Part shown: positions 1 to 7,290 of the stretch, in pieces | Layout: each line of letters begins with the position of its first letter | Numbering within the stretch: position 1 is the first letter of the stretch | Source: Chromatiales bacterium | GTDB lineage: Bacteria > Pseudomonadota > Gammaproteobacteria > UBA6429 > Thiohalophilaceae | Direction: 5' to 3' | NCBI GenBank assembly: GCA_027076325.1 | Contig: JALTJZ010000062.1 | Span: 1 to 36,724 of the forward strand | DNA: 36,724 bases | Made by a program: the position numbers and the translations under genes | The notes under the pieces: model-generated | What the model saw: the letters and a program-made list of their open reading frames with translations, nothing else | Told to the model about the DNA's origin: nothing | Database searches by the model: none

Positions 1-407
1 GTATCAAAATCGGCAAACAGGCCTTTGATGTCGCTCTCCGAGGGATAACCGTTGGCAGAGGCCTCAATGGCAGCGAATATCTCGGCCAGATCGGTATTCA
101 GGCTGTCATTATCGTTTGCGCCTTTGGCGATATTGGCAAACAGCTGGCTGGGATAGATGAAGTAGCCCTTGGTTTTAATGGCATCGTCCTTGATTTCCGG
201 GGTGATGACCTCATCGCCCAGCTCGGCATAATGGACGCTTTCATCACCGCCTTCGATGTAGATGGCAAAGTTTTCACTGATAAAACGATAAAACAGCGCG
301 CCGAGCACGTACTGCTTGAAGTCCCAGCCATCCACTGCGCCTCGCACATCGTTGGCAATTTGCCAGATCTGGCGTTGCAGGGCGGCGCGTTGTTGGGTAC
401 TTGTCAT
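1..407 (-). CDS. hsdM: Type I restriction-modification methylase HsdM, N-terminal part (cut by window edge)
   Basis: The reading frame starts at ATG 407 and is still open at base 1, giving about 135 residues. It begins MTSTQQRAALQRQIW and contains W-D-F-K-Q-Y-V-L-G-A-L-F-Y-R-F-I-S, the helical N-terminal domain typical of HsdM subunits of type I systems. In the family, this domain precedes an S-adenosylmethionine-dependent N6-adenine methylase domain with GxG and NPPF/Y motifs, which would lie beyond the window. HsdM works with HsdS (specificity) and HsdR (cleavage) in the cytoplasm. A small Xre-type regulator lies 77 bases upstream on the same strand and may control the operon. The family call is secure; whether the system is complete cannot be seen. 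Confidence 0.9.
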   Translation of the reverse strand, partial: MTSTQQRAALQRQIWQIANDVRGAVDGWDFKQYVLGALFYRFISENFAIYIEGGDESVHYAELGDEVITPEIKDDAIKTKGYFIYPSQLFANIAKGANDNDSLNTDLAEIFAAIEASANGYPSESDIKGLFADFD

Positions 408-484
408 TATGTTTTTCCTAATTGGATACGTGTTTTTGTTATTAGAGGTTAAAGGAGTCAGAGCCCTTAACTAATCAGTTCTCT

Positions 485-688
485 TTAGTTATCTATATAT
501 TCGAACAAATCAGACACCTGGCATTTGAATAGGCGGCAAAGCTTCTCAATTGCTGACAGATCAACCCTTACCGCCTCCTCCTTATACAAACTGGCAATCG
601 TGTTTCTATTTAGCTCGGTCGCCCTAGCTACATCAGCAATTTTCATTTTGTGTTCGCCCATCATGCGCGACAAATGACACTTAATCAT
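485..688 (-). CDS. Small Cro/C1-type helix-turn-helix regulator
   Basis: A 67-residue protein that is essentially one Xre-family HTH domain: K-I-A-D-V-A-R-A-T-E-L-N-R-N-T-I-A-S-L-Y is the helix-turn-helix, and the end D-L-S-A-I-E-K-L-C-R-L-F-K-C-Q-V-S-D-L-F-E-Y is the usual fourth and fifth helix pattern of short YozG-like regulators. I chose ATG 688 because AAGGTG lies about 9 bases upstream; a GTG at 700 is possible but overlaps that ribosome-binding site. It precedes hsdM on the same strand, so it may be a control protein for the restriction-modification operon. A divergent small gene starts at 806, and the region between them carries an exact inverted repeat that is a plausible operator. 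Confidence 0.8.
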   Translation of the reverse strand: MIKCHLSRMMGEHKMKIADVARATELNRNTIASLYKEEAVRVDLSAIEKLCRLFKCQVSDLFEYIDN

Positions 689-706
689 AAGAACTTGCAC
701 CTTTAT

Positions 707-792
707 AGGTTATTTTGCCAATTAAATTAGCGAAATCACTTGCGGGTAACTATTTTTTATATATTCTGAACGTGAGTTTAACAAAATAACCT
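707..792. promoter_or_regulatory. Pair of inverted 11-bp sites between divergent genes (candidate Xre operator)
   Basis: AGGTTATTTTG at 707-717 is repeated as its exact reverse complement CAAAATAACCT at 782-792, 64 bases apart. The two copies lie just upstream of the start of the HTH gene on the minus strand and just upstream of the ribosome-binding site of the + strand gene at 806. Symmetric placement next to both starts suits a regulator that controls both transcripts. Binding by the adjacent HTH protein is inference. Confidence 0.4.
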
Positions 793-805
793 GCTGGAGG
801 TCATT

Positions 806-1006
806 ATGACTATTAAAAGTAATCTTACATCAAATAACCGTTTAAACAACCTGCTTTTAAAACTGTTTGACATTCTTAATGAGGAATTTGCTGATCAGAC
901 AAGAAAAACCCGCATCTGTGAGGTTATAAAGCCATACCAGGATACACAGGCACGGCGTAGGCAAATACGTACTATCAAGGAGCCTATTCTGGGCTCCTGC
1001 GGCTAG
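806..1006 (+). CDS. Small protein of unknown function
   Basis: A 66-residue basic protein beginning MTIKSNLTSNNRLNNLLLK, with an amphipathic stretch (residues 12-30, N-N-L-L-L-K-L-F-D-I-L-N-E-E-F) followed by an Arg-rich tail (Q-A-R-R-R-Q-I-R). It has a good ribosome-binding site (CTGGAGG at 792-798) seven bases before the ATG. I do not recognise a family. It is divergent from the Xre-type regulator and shares its intergenic control region, so it may belong to the same regulatory unit. No membrane segment or cysteine pattern is present beyond single cysteines. Confidence 0.5.
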   Translation: MTIKSNLTSNNRLNNLLLKLFDILNEEFADQTRKTRICEVIKPYQDTQARRRQIRTIKEPILGSCG

Positions 1007-1075
1007 GTGCAACAAAAAGTGAAATAAGTGACGCAACCCTAACCAGGATATAAGCCTAAATTGTTAAGATTATTG

Positions 1076-1126
1076 TTGACACCATAGCGGGAACTGCTAT
1101 TATCTAAATACGAATGATTCTTATTT
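1076..1126 (+). promoter_or_regulatory. Sigma70-type promoter overlapped by a Fur-box-like palindrome
   Basis: A perfect -35 TTGACA (1076-1081) is followed after 16 bases by -10 TATTAT (1098-1103). Directly downstream, 1106-1126 is a palindrome centred on G1116 whose arms AAATACGAAT and ATTCTTATTT match in 9 of 10 positions. Its core GAATGATTC is the same as that of many proteobacterial Fur boxes. Location over the expected transcription start fits iron-dependent repression of the hemP module downstream. The promoter is seen directly; Fur control is inferred from the motif and the genes. Confidence 0.7.
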
Positions 1127-1149
1127 AGAAATAGAGGTTAAGAGAAACA

Positions 1150-1353
1150 ATGAAACTACTACTTGATGCCTGGCTAGAAAGAAGCAATGGCCAGTTACGT
1201 ATTCTGGATCAATACAGTGGTAAGGAAGTGATCGCCTGGGACAAAGCAACGGTACAAAAAGCACTGGATTCAGGCTTAATCTGCTCTGAAGACTTCAAGC
1301 AACAACTGTCCGATCAGGAGTTTCTGGAACTCGCTGCCTGCCTGGGGATTTAA
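1150..1353 (+). CDS. Small acidic protein of iron-regulated module
   Basis: A 67-residue protein, MKLLLDAWLERSNGQLRILD at the start, and L-D-S-G-L-I-C-S-E-D-F near residue 45. AGAGG lies 13 to 17 bases upstream of the ATG. It is the first gene after the Fur-box promoter and ends 4 bases before the probable GTG start of hemP, so the two are almost certainly cotranscribed. The S-G-x-x-C-x-x-D-F motif recurs in the small protein at 2923-3150 at the other end of the module, hinting at a shared fold or partner. I do not know a function; a role in iron or haem handling is inference from position only. Confidence 0.7.
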   Translation: MKLLLDAWLERSNGQLRILDQYSGKEVIAWDKATVQKALDSGLICSEDFKQQLSDQEFLELAACLGI

Positions 1354-1357
1354 ACAG

Positions 1358-1570
1358 GTGATACGCACTTCCACTAACGAAATCCTAACCATAAATACTA
1401 AAATGAAAGAGACATTAGCTGGCAAGCCCGTGGCTGTGGCACAAACTATGAATAACCTTTATACCAGCGAGGCACTTTTTCGTGGTCAAAAGGAAATCAC
1501 GATAGAACATGAAGGTTACCAATACCTACTACGGATAACCCGCCAGAACAAACTGATTTTAACCAAATAA
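1358..1570 (+). CDS. hemP: Hemin uptake protein HemP
   Basis: The C-terminal half (L-F-R-G-Q-K-E-I-T-I-E-H-E-G-Y-Q-Y-L-L-R-I-T-R-Q-N-K-L-I-L-T-K) is the HemP/HmuP signature: a gelvI-H-x-G-x-x-Y-x-L-R-x-T-x-x-x-K-L-I-L-x-K pattern ending the protein. HemP/HmuP proteins are about 60 residues; in several proteobacteria they are Fur-controlled and are needed for expression of haem uptake genes. Two starts are possible: GTG 1358, coupled to the upstream stop, or ATG 1403, which gives 55 residues and fits the family better. The Fur-like box upstream agrees with the call. No haem receptor gene is in the window. Confidence 0.85.
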   Translation: MIRTSTNEILTINTKMKETLAGKPVAVAQTMNNLYTSEALFRGQKEITIEHEGYQYLLRITRQNKLILTK

Positions 1571-1680
1571 TAAAACGGCTTTATTCAGCACATCATGCCA
1601 GCCAACCCATGCCTCCCGGCAAAGGTAGCCAGCCCGGTTTGAAATGACGACCTGGAAACCTGTAAATCGAGGAGGCTTTT

Positions 1681-2922
1681 ATGCCAGCAGAACAGACAAC
1701 ACAAAACGAATCCAGAACGGCTCCCCCGCAACGCAGAAAGCTTTGGGAACTTCAGCCCCGCTTTCATTGCAGCGTCATTGGAACCTGTCTGACACGCCGG
1801 GAATTACGACAGCTCTGCCGCAAAGCCAATGTTGTTGTTAACTTAAAAGTCAGTGATTATGAGTTACACCGTAGTTTTGTAAATCTGGCTGAGGAATCGG
1901 CCTACCCGTCCCGTCTGCTACACAAACACCTGGACAATAAATATAAGCAAGCCATTCAACAATGCCGAAAAATCTGTGCAAACACCGAGCTTAAGCAATA
2001 CTGGCTTAAAGCCGTAAAAAAGGGGGATGTTGCAGGAGCTCTATGGGCGCTCAGTACCCATCCCTGCATTGACGATGCACTGCTGGATCAAATCTATGGC
2101 GACATACATATGCTGTCTCACCTTGCCGGTGCGTCAACACACATCGACATGCAAACATATACCCTGCAATGCCAGCGAGCGGAGAACCTTGAATCTCAAT
2201 TGATAAAAATGCGGCAGGATAAAAAACGCATTGCACAGGACAAGGAACAAGTTATCCAGTCAATGTCTGAACGTTTGATTCAGGCACAGGCCGTAAAACG
2301 GCGCTTACAACAAGCTGAGCAGCAATTGCTACAGTTTGAGAAGGGGAGTACGCTGTCAGAGCTGCGCAAGCAACTCACATCACTATCAGCAAAACTCGAT
2401 ACATCACAAACACAAAAAGAGTGTGCTGAGAATACCGCGAAAGAATGGCAACAACTGGCACTGTCCAGCGAAGACCGAAATTTAAGGCTGGAACAGTCGC
2501 TTGCAGAAAGCCAGCAGGAGCGTGACGCACTGGAAGCCTTACTAGCACGTTTTCTTTCCGGCAGCTGTCAGGATAGCTGCCCTATTGAGAATGGCACAGC
2601 AACTGAGCTAAATCTCGATCTGTGTAATCGTTGCATCCTTTATGTTGGTGGCCGTTCTAATCAAAAGAGCCACTTTCGTATGTTGGTGGAGCGCTACAAT
2701 GGGCGTTTTATACACCATGATGGCGGTAAAGAAGACAGCCGTCACTATCTAAGCTCGGTTTTACCACGCGCCGATGCCGTGCTGTGCCCACTGGATTGCA
2801 TTAGCCACGATGCGGTGCGCCGAATAAAGCAGTTTTGTAACCGCCATGGCAAACCACTGATCATGTTGCCTCGCGGCAGTCTTTCCGCCTTTGCGCAGGG
2901 CCTAACCAGGGTAGCCAGCTAA
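1681..2922 (+). CDS. DUF2325 domain protein with long coiled coil
   Basis: A 413-residue protein. Residues 1-150 hold an uncharacterised helical domain with C-S-V-I-G-T-C-L near residue 30; about 155-290 is a Glu/Gln/Lys-rich coiled coil; residues 317-413 are a DUF2325 domain with C-I-L-Y-V-G-G-R-S, H-H-D-G-G-K-E-D, and L-C-P-L-D-C-I-S-H-D-A. DUF2325 has a Rossmann-like fold and a conserved Cys/His set, but no established biochemical function that I know. GGAGG lies just before ATG 1681. The gene follows hemP and is fused at TAA/ATG to the next small gene, so it appears to be part of the iron-regulated transcript. A role in iron or redox sensing is inference. Confidence 0.8.
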   Translation: MPAEQTTQNESRTAPPQRRKLWELQPRFHCSVIGTCLTRRELRQLCRKANVVVNLKVSDYELHRSFVNLAEESAYPSRLLHKHLDNKYKQAIQQCRKICANTELKQYWLKAVKKGDVAGALWALSTHPCIDDALLDQIYGDIHMLSHLAGASTHIDMQTYTLQCQRAENLESQLIKMRQDKKRIAQDKEQVIQSMSERLIQAQAVKRRLQQAEQQLLQFEKGSTLSELRKQLTSLSAKLDTSQTQKECAENTAKEWQQLALSSEDRNLRLEQSLAESQQERDALEALLARFLSGSCQDSCPIENGTATELNLDLCNRCILYVGGRSNQKSHFRMLVERYNGRFIHHDGGKEDSRHYLSSVLPRADAVLCPLDCISHDAVRRIKQFCNRHGKPLIMLPRGSLSAFAQGLTRVAS

Positions 2923-3150
2923 ATGAACCACAATCATTCCACCGTCATACCTGTTGGACAAACCCTGCCCTACCGCTCCGACAAAAAACAAACTGACTAC
3001 ATCCGTCTGGAAATCGGTACCAGCAAACTGCGCCAGTTACTCAACAGCGGCGCGCTTTGTGCGGCAGACTTCCGTTGCCTGGATTGCAGGTCAAAACAAT
3101 GCATCTGGCAAATTTGCCTGACAGACTGCATCCAGCTAAAACAAACCTGA
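2923..3150 (+). CDS. Small cysteine-containing protein, end of iron module
   Basis: A 75-residue protein whose ATG directly follows the TAA of the DUF2325 gene, implying translational coupling. The second half reads L-L-N-S-G-A-L-C-A-A-D-F-R-C-L-D-C-R-S-K-Q-C, with five cysteines in all after residue 45 (including I-C-L-T-D-C). The S-G-x-x-C-x-x-D-F motif matches the small protein at 1150-1353. The cysteine cluster could bind a metal, but the spacing is not one I can assign to a known family. No function is known to me. Confidence 0.65.
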   Translation: MNHNHSTVIPVGQTLPYRSDKKQTDYIRLEIGTSKLRQLLNSGALCAADFRCLDCRSKQCIWQICLTDCIQLKQT

Positions 3151-3162
3151 TATCAACAGCCC

Positions 3163-3936
3163 CTAAGCTGTAACTAATTTTGTTAGCTCAGTTACCGAAA
3201 CAAACGTTGCGCCACCCAGATCGCCCGCAATACACCGGCAGGGGTTATCCGGTTCCCCTAAATGATCCAGTACCAACACTGCACCAGTAAAGTCATGCGT
3301 CTCCGTATAATGGTTTTGCGTGATCACGGTTTTTAAATTAGCCCCCAATGATGACTGAATGCCATTTGAAGAATCTTCAAACGCAATACAATCTTCTGGC
3401 TTCAGATTCATTTTTTCCAGTACATAGTGATAAATATCGGCTGCAGGTTTTTTCTCTGGAACAATATCCCCTGCTGCAATCACTTCAAACCAGCCGATTG
3501 ACGCTTTACCCAGCGTGCTTGCCAGTAAGCCCGTTACATTCTCTGGTGTCGTTGTTGTTGCAATTGCCAGACGAAAACCCTGCTCACGCATTTCGTTTAA
3601 CAGGCGTTTGACACCTGTACGCAACGGTATCGCACCTTCAGATAATAACTGTGCATAAAAATGCGTTTTACGCGCATGCAGTGTTTTGATTAAATCATCC
3701 AGCGTACCTGCTTGTTGTTGCTGCTTTAAAAATTTTGGATGCCGCAAACTTAAAAAGTGGTGGATACGCTCTTTGCCACCGGTTATCGACAATAACTCAC
3801 CGTACTCATCAACCGACCAGCACCAGCCCAGATTTGCTTCTTCAAAAGCACGATTAAATGCCACCCGATGACCGTCTTTCTCGGTATCGGCGAGCGTACC
3901 ATCCACATCAAAAATAAACGCTTTTAACTTTGACAC
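3163..3936 (-). CDS. cbbY: CbbY-family HAD sugar phosphatase
   Basis: Haloacid-dehalogenase phosphatase of about 257 residues. Motif I is D10-V-D-G-T14, followed by L-A-D-T-E-x-x-G-H-R-V-A-F-N-x-A-F, which is characteristic of the CbbY group. Motif II threonine lies in A-I-A-T-T-T-T, motif III lysine in P-E-K-K-P-A, and motif IV acid in A-F-E-D-S-S-N-G. CbbY removes phosphate from xylulose-1,5-bisphosphate, an inhibitor of Rubisco, in autotrophs; related proteins act on other sugar phosphates. I favour GTG 3936 because GAGGG lies seven bases upstream, over TTG 3942 which is too close. No Rubisco genes are in view, so the exact substrate is uncertain. Confidence 0.8.
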   Translation of the reverse strand: MSKLKAFIFDVDGTLADTEKDGHRVAFNRAFEEANLGWCWSVDEYGELLSITGGKERIHHFLSLRHPKFLKQQQQAGTLDDLIKTLHARKTHFYAQLLSEGAIPLRTGVKRLLNEMREQGFRLAIATTTTPENVTGLLASTLGKASIGWFEVIAAGDIVPEKKPAADIYHYVLEKMNLKPEDCIAFEDSSNGIQSSLGANLKTVITQNHYTETHDFTGAVLVLDHLGEPDNPCRCIAGDLGGATFVSVTELTKLVTA

Positions 3937-4164
3937 TACCAAACCCTCAGTTTAAATCCAGAAAACAACAAAACTTAATTATCCCATAAAATACAACAAG
4001 TTATACTAAATCGGTTAATTTATTTTGTAGATAGTTTAACTATATTGATTGTTTTTGTTGCGTTGCATAACACTTTCTGGTATTAAAAGCGTCGATTTTG
4101 CTTTTGTACTCGCTTTAATGGCAAGATAAAGCTTAAGAATTTTAAATGTTGGAGAATTTGTCGC

Positions 4165-4881
4165 ATGGCAGTGAAGAAGAAAACAACCAAGAAAAAAGTA
4201 GCTAAAAAGAAAGTTGCTCGGAAAAAAGTAGCGAAAAAGAAAGCTGCCACGAAAAAAGCAGCGGCAAAGAAAACACCCGCTAAAAAAATAGCTAAAAAGA
4301 AAACCACCGCAAAGAAAAAAGCAGCGAAAAAGAAAGCTGCCACGAATAAACCACCCGTGAAGAAAAAAGCAGCGGCAAAGAAAACACCCGCTAAAAAAAT
4401 AGCGAAAAAGAAAACCACTGCAAAGAAAAAAGCAGCAACTAAAAAAACAGCCCGTCGCCGCGGTTCAGTTGATGAAGTTCATAGCTTTACACCTTATAAA
4501 ATAGTCAAGGGTGAAGATTATATGAACGAAGAACAAACTGCGCATTTCCAGGAAATTCTCAATGACTGGAAGCAAGGTTTAATGCAGGAAGTGGATAGAA
4601 CGGTTCACCATATGCAGGACGAAGCCGCTAATTTCCCCGACCCGAATGACCGCGCAAGTCAGGAGTCTGAATTTGCAATGGAATTACGTACACGGGACCG
4701 TGAGCGCAAACTGATTAAGAAAATTGACGAGTCTCTTGCTAATCTGGAAAGTGGTGACTACGGTTATTGTGAAGATTGTGGCATTGAAATTGGCATTCGC
4801 CGTCTCGAAGCACGTCCCACTGCTAACCTGTGCATCGATTGCAAAAGTCTGGAAGAAATCCGCGAACGTCAACGCGGCTAG
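4165..4881 (+). CDS. dksA: DksA transcription factor with lysine-rich histone-H1-like N-terminus
   Basis: 238 residues, against about 150 for typical DksA. Residues 1-94 are almost only Lys, Ala, Thr and Val in K-K-x-A/V-A-K-K repeats, like the tail of histone H1. The DksA body starts near S-F-T-P-Y. The coiled-coil tip keeps D159-x-x-D162-x-A164, the residues that act at the RNA polymerase active site. The zinc finger is C202-x2-C205 and C223-x2-C226. DksA binds the secondary channel of RNA polymerase and works with ppGpp on rRNA and amino-acid promoters. The tail could add nucleic-acid binding. GGAG lies before the ATG. An internal ATG at 4521 (M-N-E-E-Q) could give a shorter form, but would remove part of the conserved start. 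Confidence 0.92.
   Translation: MAVKKKTTKKKVAKKKVARKKVAKKKAATKKAAAKKTPAKKIAKKKTTAKKKAAKKKAATNKPPVKKKAAAKKTPAKKIAKKKTTAKKKAATKKTARRRGSVDEVHSFTPYKIVKGEDYMNEEQTAHFQEILNDWKQGLMQEVDRTVHHMQDEAANFPDPNDRASQESEFAMELRTRDRERKLIKKIDESLANLESGDYGYCEDCGIEIGIRRLEARPTANLCIDCKSLEEIRERQRG
4251..4436 (+). repeat. Direct repeat inside the lysine-rich part of dksA
   Basis: A 75-base unit at 4251-4325 recurs at 4362-4436, 111 bases (37 codons) downstream, with only two differences, both at third codon positions. The units encode the same 25 residues. Such near identity points to a recent in-frame duplication that lengthened the lysine-rich tail, and suggests the tail length varies between strains. Confidence 0.85.
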
Positions 4882-4884
4882 ATA

Positions 4885-5214
4885 TCAACCTGTAGCCGAT
4901 TGTAAACTGACTTTAAGTGCCCGATCGCCAACCCGGCGATCGGTTATAATTTGCAGCTTGTTCCCTTTAGCAAAGCCCATTACAAAGTCATACATTTCCG
5001 GGTTTTTTGTTGACAGACCCCGCGCAACAACCAGACATTTCTCACCGTTTACTATGCAAGGTTGCACACATTCGTTGTATTTTAAACGCTGATCCTGACC
5101 AAAACTGGCTAGTGTGGATGACAGTCTTTCAATCCAGTCACTTGGGCGCAATTTTGCGCCGTCTTCATTTATTCCTTTAATGACGTGAATTTCCCCATTG
5201 AGTGCGTCTGACAA
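4885..5214 (-). CDS. DUF3579 family protein
   Basis: A 109-residue soluble protein matching the DUF3579 pattern: V-I-K-G-I-N-E-D-G-A-K-L-R-P-S-D-W-I-E-R-L near the start and Y-D-F-V-M-G-F-A-K-G-N-K-L-Q near the end. No biochemical role is established that I know. The start is TTG 5214, supported by a strong GGAGGG at 5221-5226 with six bases between; no ATG fits. It converges on dksA with a three-base gap and is divergent from gluQ, so it interrupts the common dksA-gluQ pairing. Confidence 0.8.
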   Translation of the reverse strand: MSDALNGEIHVIKGINEDGAKLRPSDWIERLSSTLASFGQDQRLKYNECVQPCIVNGEKCLVVARGLSTKNPEMYDFVMGFAKGNKLQIITDRRVGDRALKVSLQSATG

Positions 5215-5307
5215 AATAAACCCTCCAATTTCTTATACTTATGTAACGGACAATGCGACAATAAACTTTAGATATTCAGGTATTAATTCAGCAACCAAAA
5301 TACGATA

Positions 5308-6219
5308 ATGCCCACAGCAAACCATAAAAAAGCCTATCGTGGCCGTTTTGCACCCTCGCCTTCCGGCCCGTTGCACTTTGGTTCTCTGCTTGCCGCAACG
5401 GCAAGCTACCTACAGGCCAGGCAGCAACAGGGCGAATGGTGGCTACGAATAGAAGATATTGACCCACCACGCGAAGTCAAAGGCGCCAGCCAACAGATAA
5501 TCGACACACTGGCGCTTTACGGATTTGAGTGGGATAACCTGACTTACCAGAGTCAAAGACTTGCTCTTTACCAAGGCTATCTTGAAAAACTACAACAAGC
5601 CAGCCTGACCTATCCTTGTGCTTGTTCACGCAAAGAAATCCAGCAGTTCAACGCGCAACAGTCAAAACCAGCGGGGCTTTACCCTGGTACCTGCCGCTCA
5701 GGTTTAAACGGCAAAATGGCTCGCTCCATTCGAATTAAAATAACTGCGCCCATACAAACCCTTCACGATACTATTCAGGGCTCACAAACCAGCGATTTAT
5801 CCAGAACAACCGGCGACTTTATTCTTAAGCGTGCCGATGGGCTATTTTCCTACCAACTGGCGGTTGCCATCGACGATAGCACGCAGGGAATGACCCAAAT
5901 CGTACGTGGTTACGACTTGCATGCGTCCAGCTTTTGCCAGCAATACATCCAACAAGTGCTTGGATTAGACTCCCCCGACTACGCCCACATTCCGGTTGCA
6001 GTGACCCCTGATGGTATAAAATTGAGCAAACAATCCGCTGCACAGGACATCGCAACCCAGCCACCCCGGCAAGTCCTGTGGCAGGCACTCACTATTTTAG
6101 GCCAACAACCGCCAGCAAATCTTAAAACACAGAGCTTAAAACACCTCTGGCAGTGGGGATTTGCAAACTGGAATTTAAGCAGCGTACCTCAAGCACAATC
6201 TGTTTTAAGTCCCTTTTAA
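5308..6219 (+). CDS. gluQ: Glutamyl-Q tRNA(Asp) synthetase
   Basis: 303 residues, the length of YadB/GluQ-RS, a glutamyl-tRNA synthetase paralogue lacking the anticodon domain. It glutamylates queuosine at position 34 of tRNA(Asp). Visible features: F-A-P-S-P-S-G-P-L-H-F-G-S (HIGH-like motif, residues 14-26), W-W-L-R-I-E-D-I-D-P-P-R, a zinc site C104-x-C106, Y125 and C129 as in the E. coli enzyme, and K-L-S-K-Q as the KMSKS-like motif. The ATG at 5308 has no clear Shine-Dalgarno. The close link to dksA is common in gammaproteobacteria. Confidence 0.93.
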   Translation: MPTANHKKAYRGRFAPSPSGPLHFGSLLAATASYLQARQQQGEWWLRIEDIDPPREVKGASQQIIDTLALYGFEWDNLTYQSQRLALYQGYLEKLQQASLTYPCACSRKEIQQFNAQQSKPAGLYPGTCRSGLNGKMARSIRIKITAPIQTLHDTIQGSQTSDLSRTTGDFILKRADGLFSYQLAVAIDDSTQGMTQIVRGYDLHASSFCQQYIQQVLGLDSPDYAHIPVAVTPDGIKLSKQSAAQDIATQPPRQVLWQALTILGQQPPANLKTQSLKHLWQWGFANWNLSSVPQAQSVLSPF

Positions 6220-6306
6220 GTAAAAGTTTTAACAAACTTAAAGCCTGCGTATAGCATCCCTCTGTTTTTTCGATTAGTATTAATTGAATAAACCTGTTTA
6301 AAATGT

Positions 6307-7095
6307 ATGACTAATAATAATCTAAATAATCCTTCTTCTAACACTACCGGCTCTTCTAATATTGATTTAGAGGGCATTACCGATATTGAAAAATATCTTC
6401 TGCATAGCAAAGGCGAAATTGTTCAAAAATTACGCTTACTTGGTAAAAGTAAATCCTCTATCAGTGGTTACTTTAACCACGGTAACGACTTTTTCCTGAC
6501 GTCGGTTATTGACGTACTCCGTGACAAAAATATATTAGTACTCGACATCACGCCAGATACTGAGCTGAATAAAAAAATTACCAGTGCCGAAAATATTATC
6601 TTTAAAGCCAAACACCTTGGGATTACTGCACAGTTTAAGACATCATCGATCCAGACAGCCAAATTCAAGGGGCAACAGCTTTTAGCCTGCGCAATACCCG
6701 ATGATTTATTATGGGTACAACGCCGGGAACATTTTCGTGTACATATTCCACTAAGCAATAACGCCCTTGCCCAAATCAAAACAGAACAAGGTGAACTTGC
6801 GGAATACCGTATTATTGATGTGAGTGGTGGCGGTATTGCCATTGCAGACGAATCTTTTACGCTCAAAGTTGAAGCAGGCGACGAATTTAATAATGCAAAC
6901 CTTATCTTTAGTAATGAACTCAGTTGCACAACCGCCTTAACCGTGCAAAACACATTACCTTTACACTTTGACAAACCTGCTGCGGGACAACGCATTGGCT
7001 GCCACTTTCATCCCCTGCTCGCCGACTTTTCTGCCGATTTGCAACGCTATATCAACTTACTCGACAGCCACTACCGTAAAACCCTTTCTGACTAA
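6307..7095 (+). CDS. ycgR: YcgR-like flagellar brake protein, PilZ domain
   Basis: 262 residues with an N-terminal YcgR-type domain (about 20-125) and a C-terminal PilZ domain. The cyclic-di-GMP site is intact: R140-x3-R144 in Q-R-R-E-H-F-R-V, and D171-x-S173-x-x-G176 in D-V-S-G-G-G. YcgR proteins bind cyclic di-GMP and slow the flagellar motor. The N-terminus is Asn/Ser-rich and probably disordered. No flagellar gene is nearby, so motor partner and expression are unknown. No obvious Shine-Dalgarno precedes ATG 6307. Confidence 0.85.
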   Translation: MTNNNLNNPSSNTTGSSNIDLEGITDIEKYLLHSKGEIVQKLRLLGKSKSSISGYFNHGNDFFLTSVIDVLRDKNILVLDITPDTELNKKITSAENIIFKAKHLGITAQFKTSSIQTAKFKGQQLLACAIPDDLLWVQRREHFRVHIPLSNNALAQIKTEQGELAEYRIIDVSGGGIAIADESFTLKVEAGDEFNNANLIFSNELSCTTALTVQNTLPLHFDKPAAGQRIGCHFHPLLADFSADLQRYINLLDSHYRKTLSD

Positions 7096-7130
7096 TGCTT
7101 GCATTCCTGCTATTAAAACTTAATTGTGTG

Positions 7131-7159
7131 TTGACCTCAGCGTAAAATACCGATTTAAT
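7131..7159 (+). promoter_or_regulatory. Candidate sigma70 promoter of acs
   Basis: TTGACC (7131-7136), a 17-base spacer and TTTAAT (7154-7159) lie in the 195-base gap before acs, leaving a leader of about 125 bases. I see no convincing CRP-type site. Motif match only. Confidence 0.4.
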
Positions 7160-7290
7160 AACAGTAGAGCATTATCATTAAACAGCATGTTATTCAATAA
7201 CTTAAGCAACGGTTTATAACAGGAAGTCATATGTTTAGCTGATAATGTAAACTAAATAATAGCCACCGTGTTTAAATTTCAGGAGCCACC

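Noticed and set aside
4083-4418. Phe/Ala-rich open frame opposite dksA
   Set aside because: It is the antisense of the Lys-rich codons of dksA and has no start signals.
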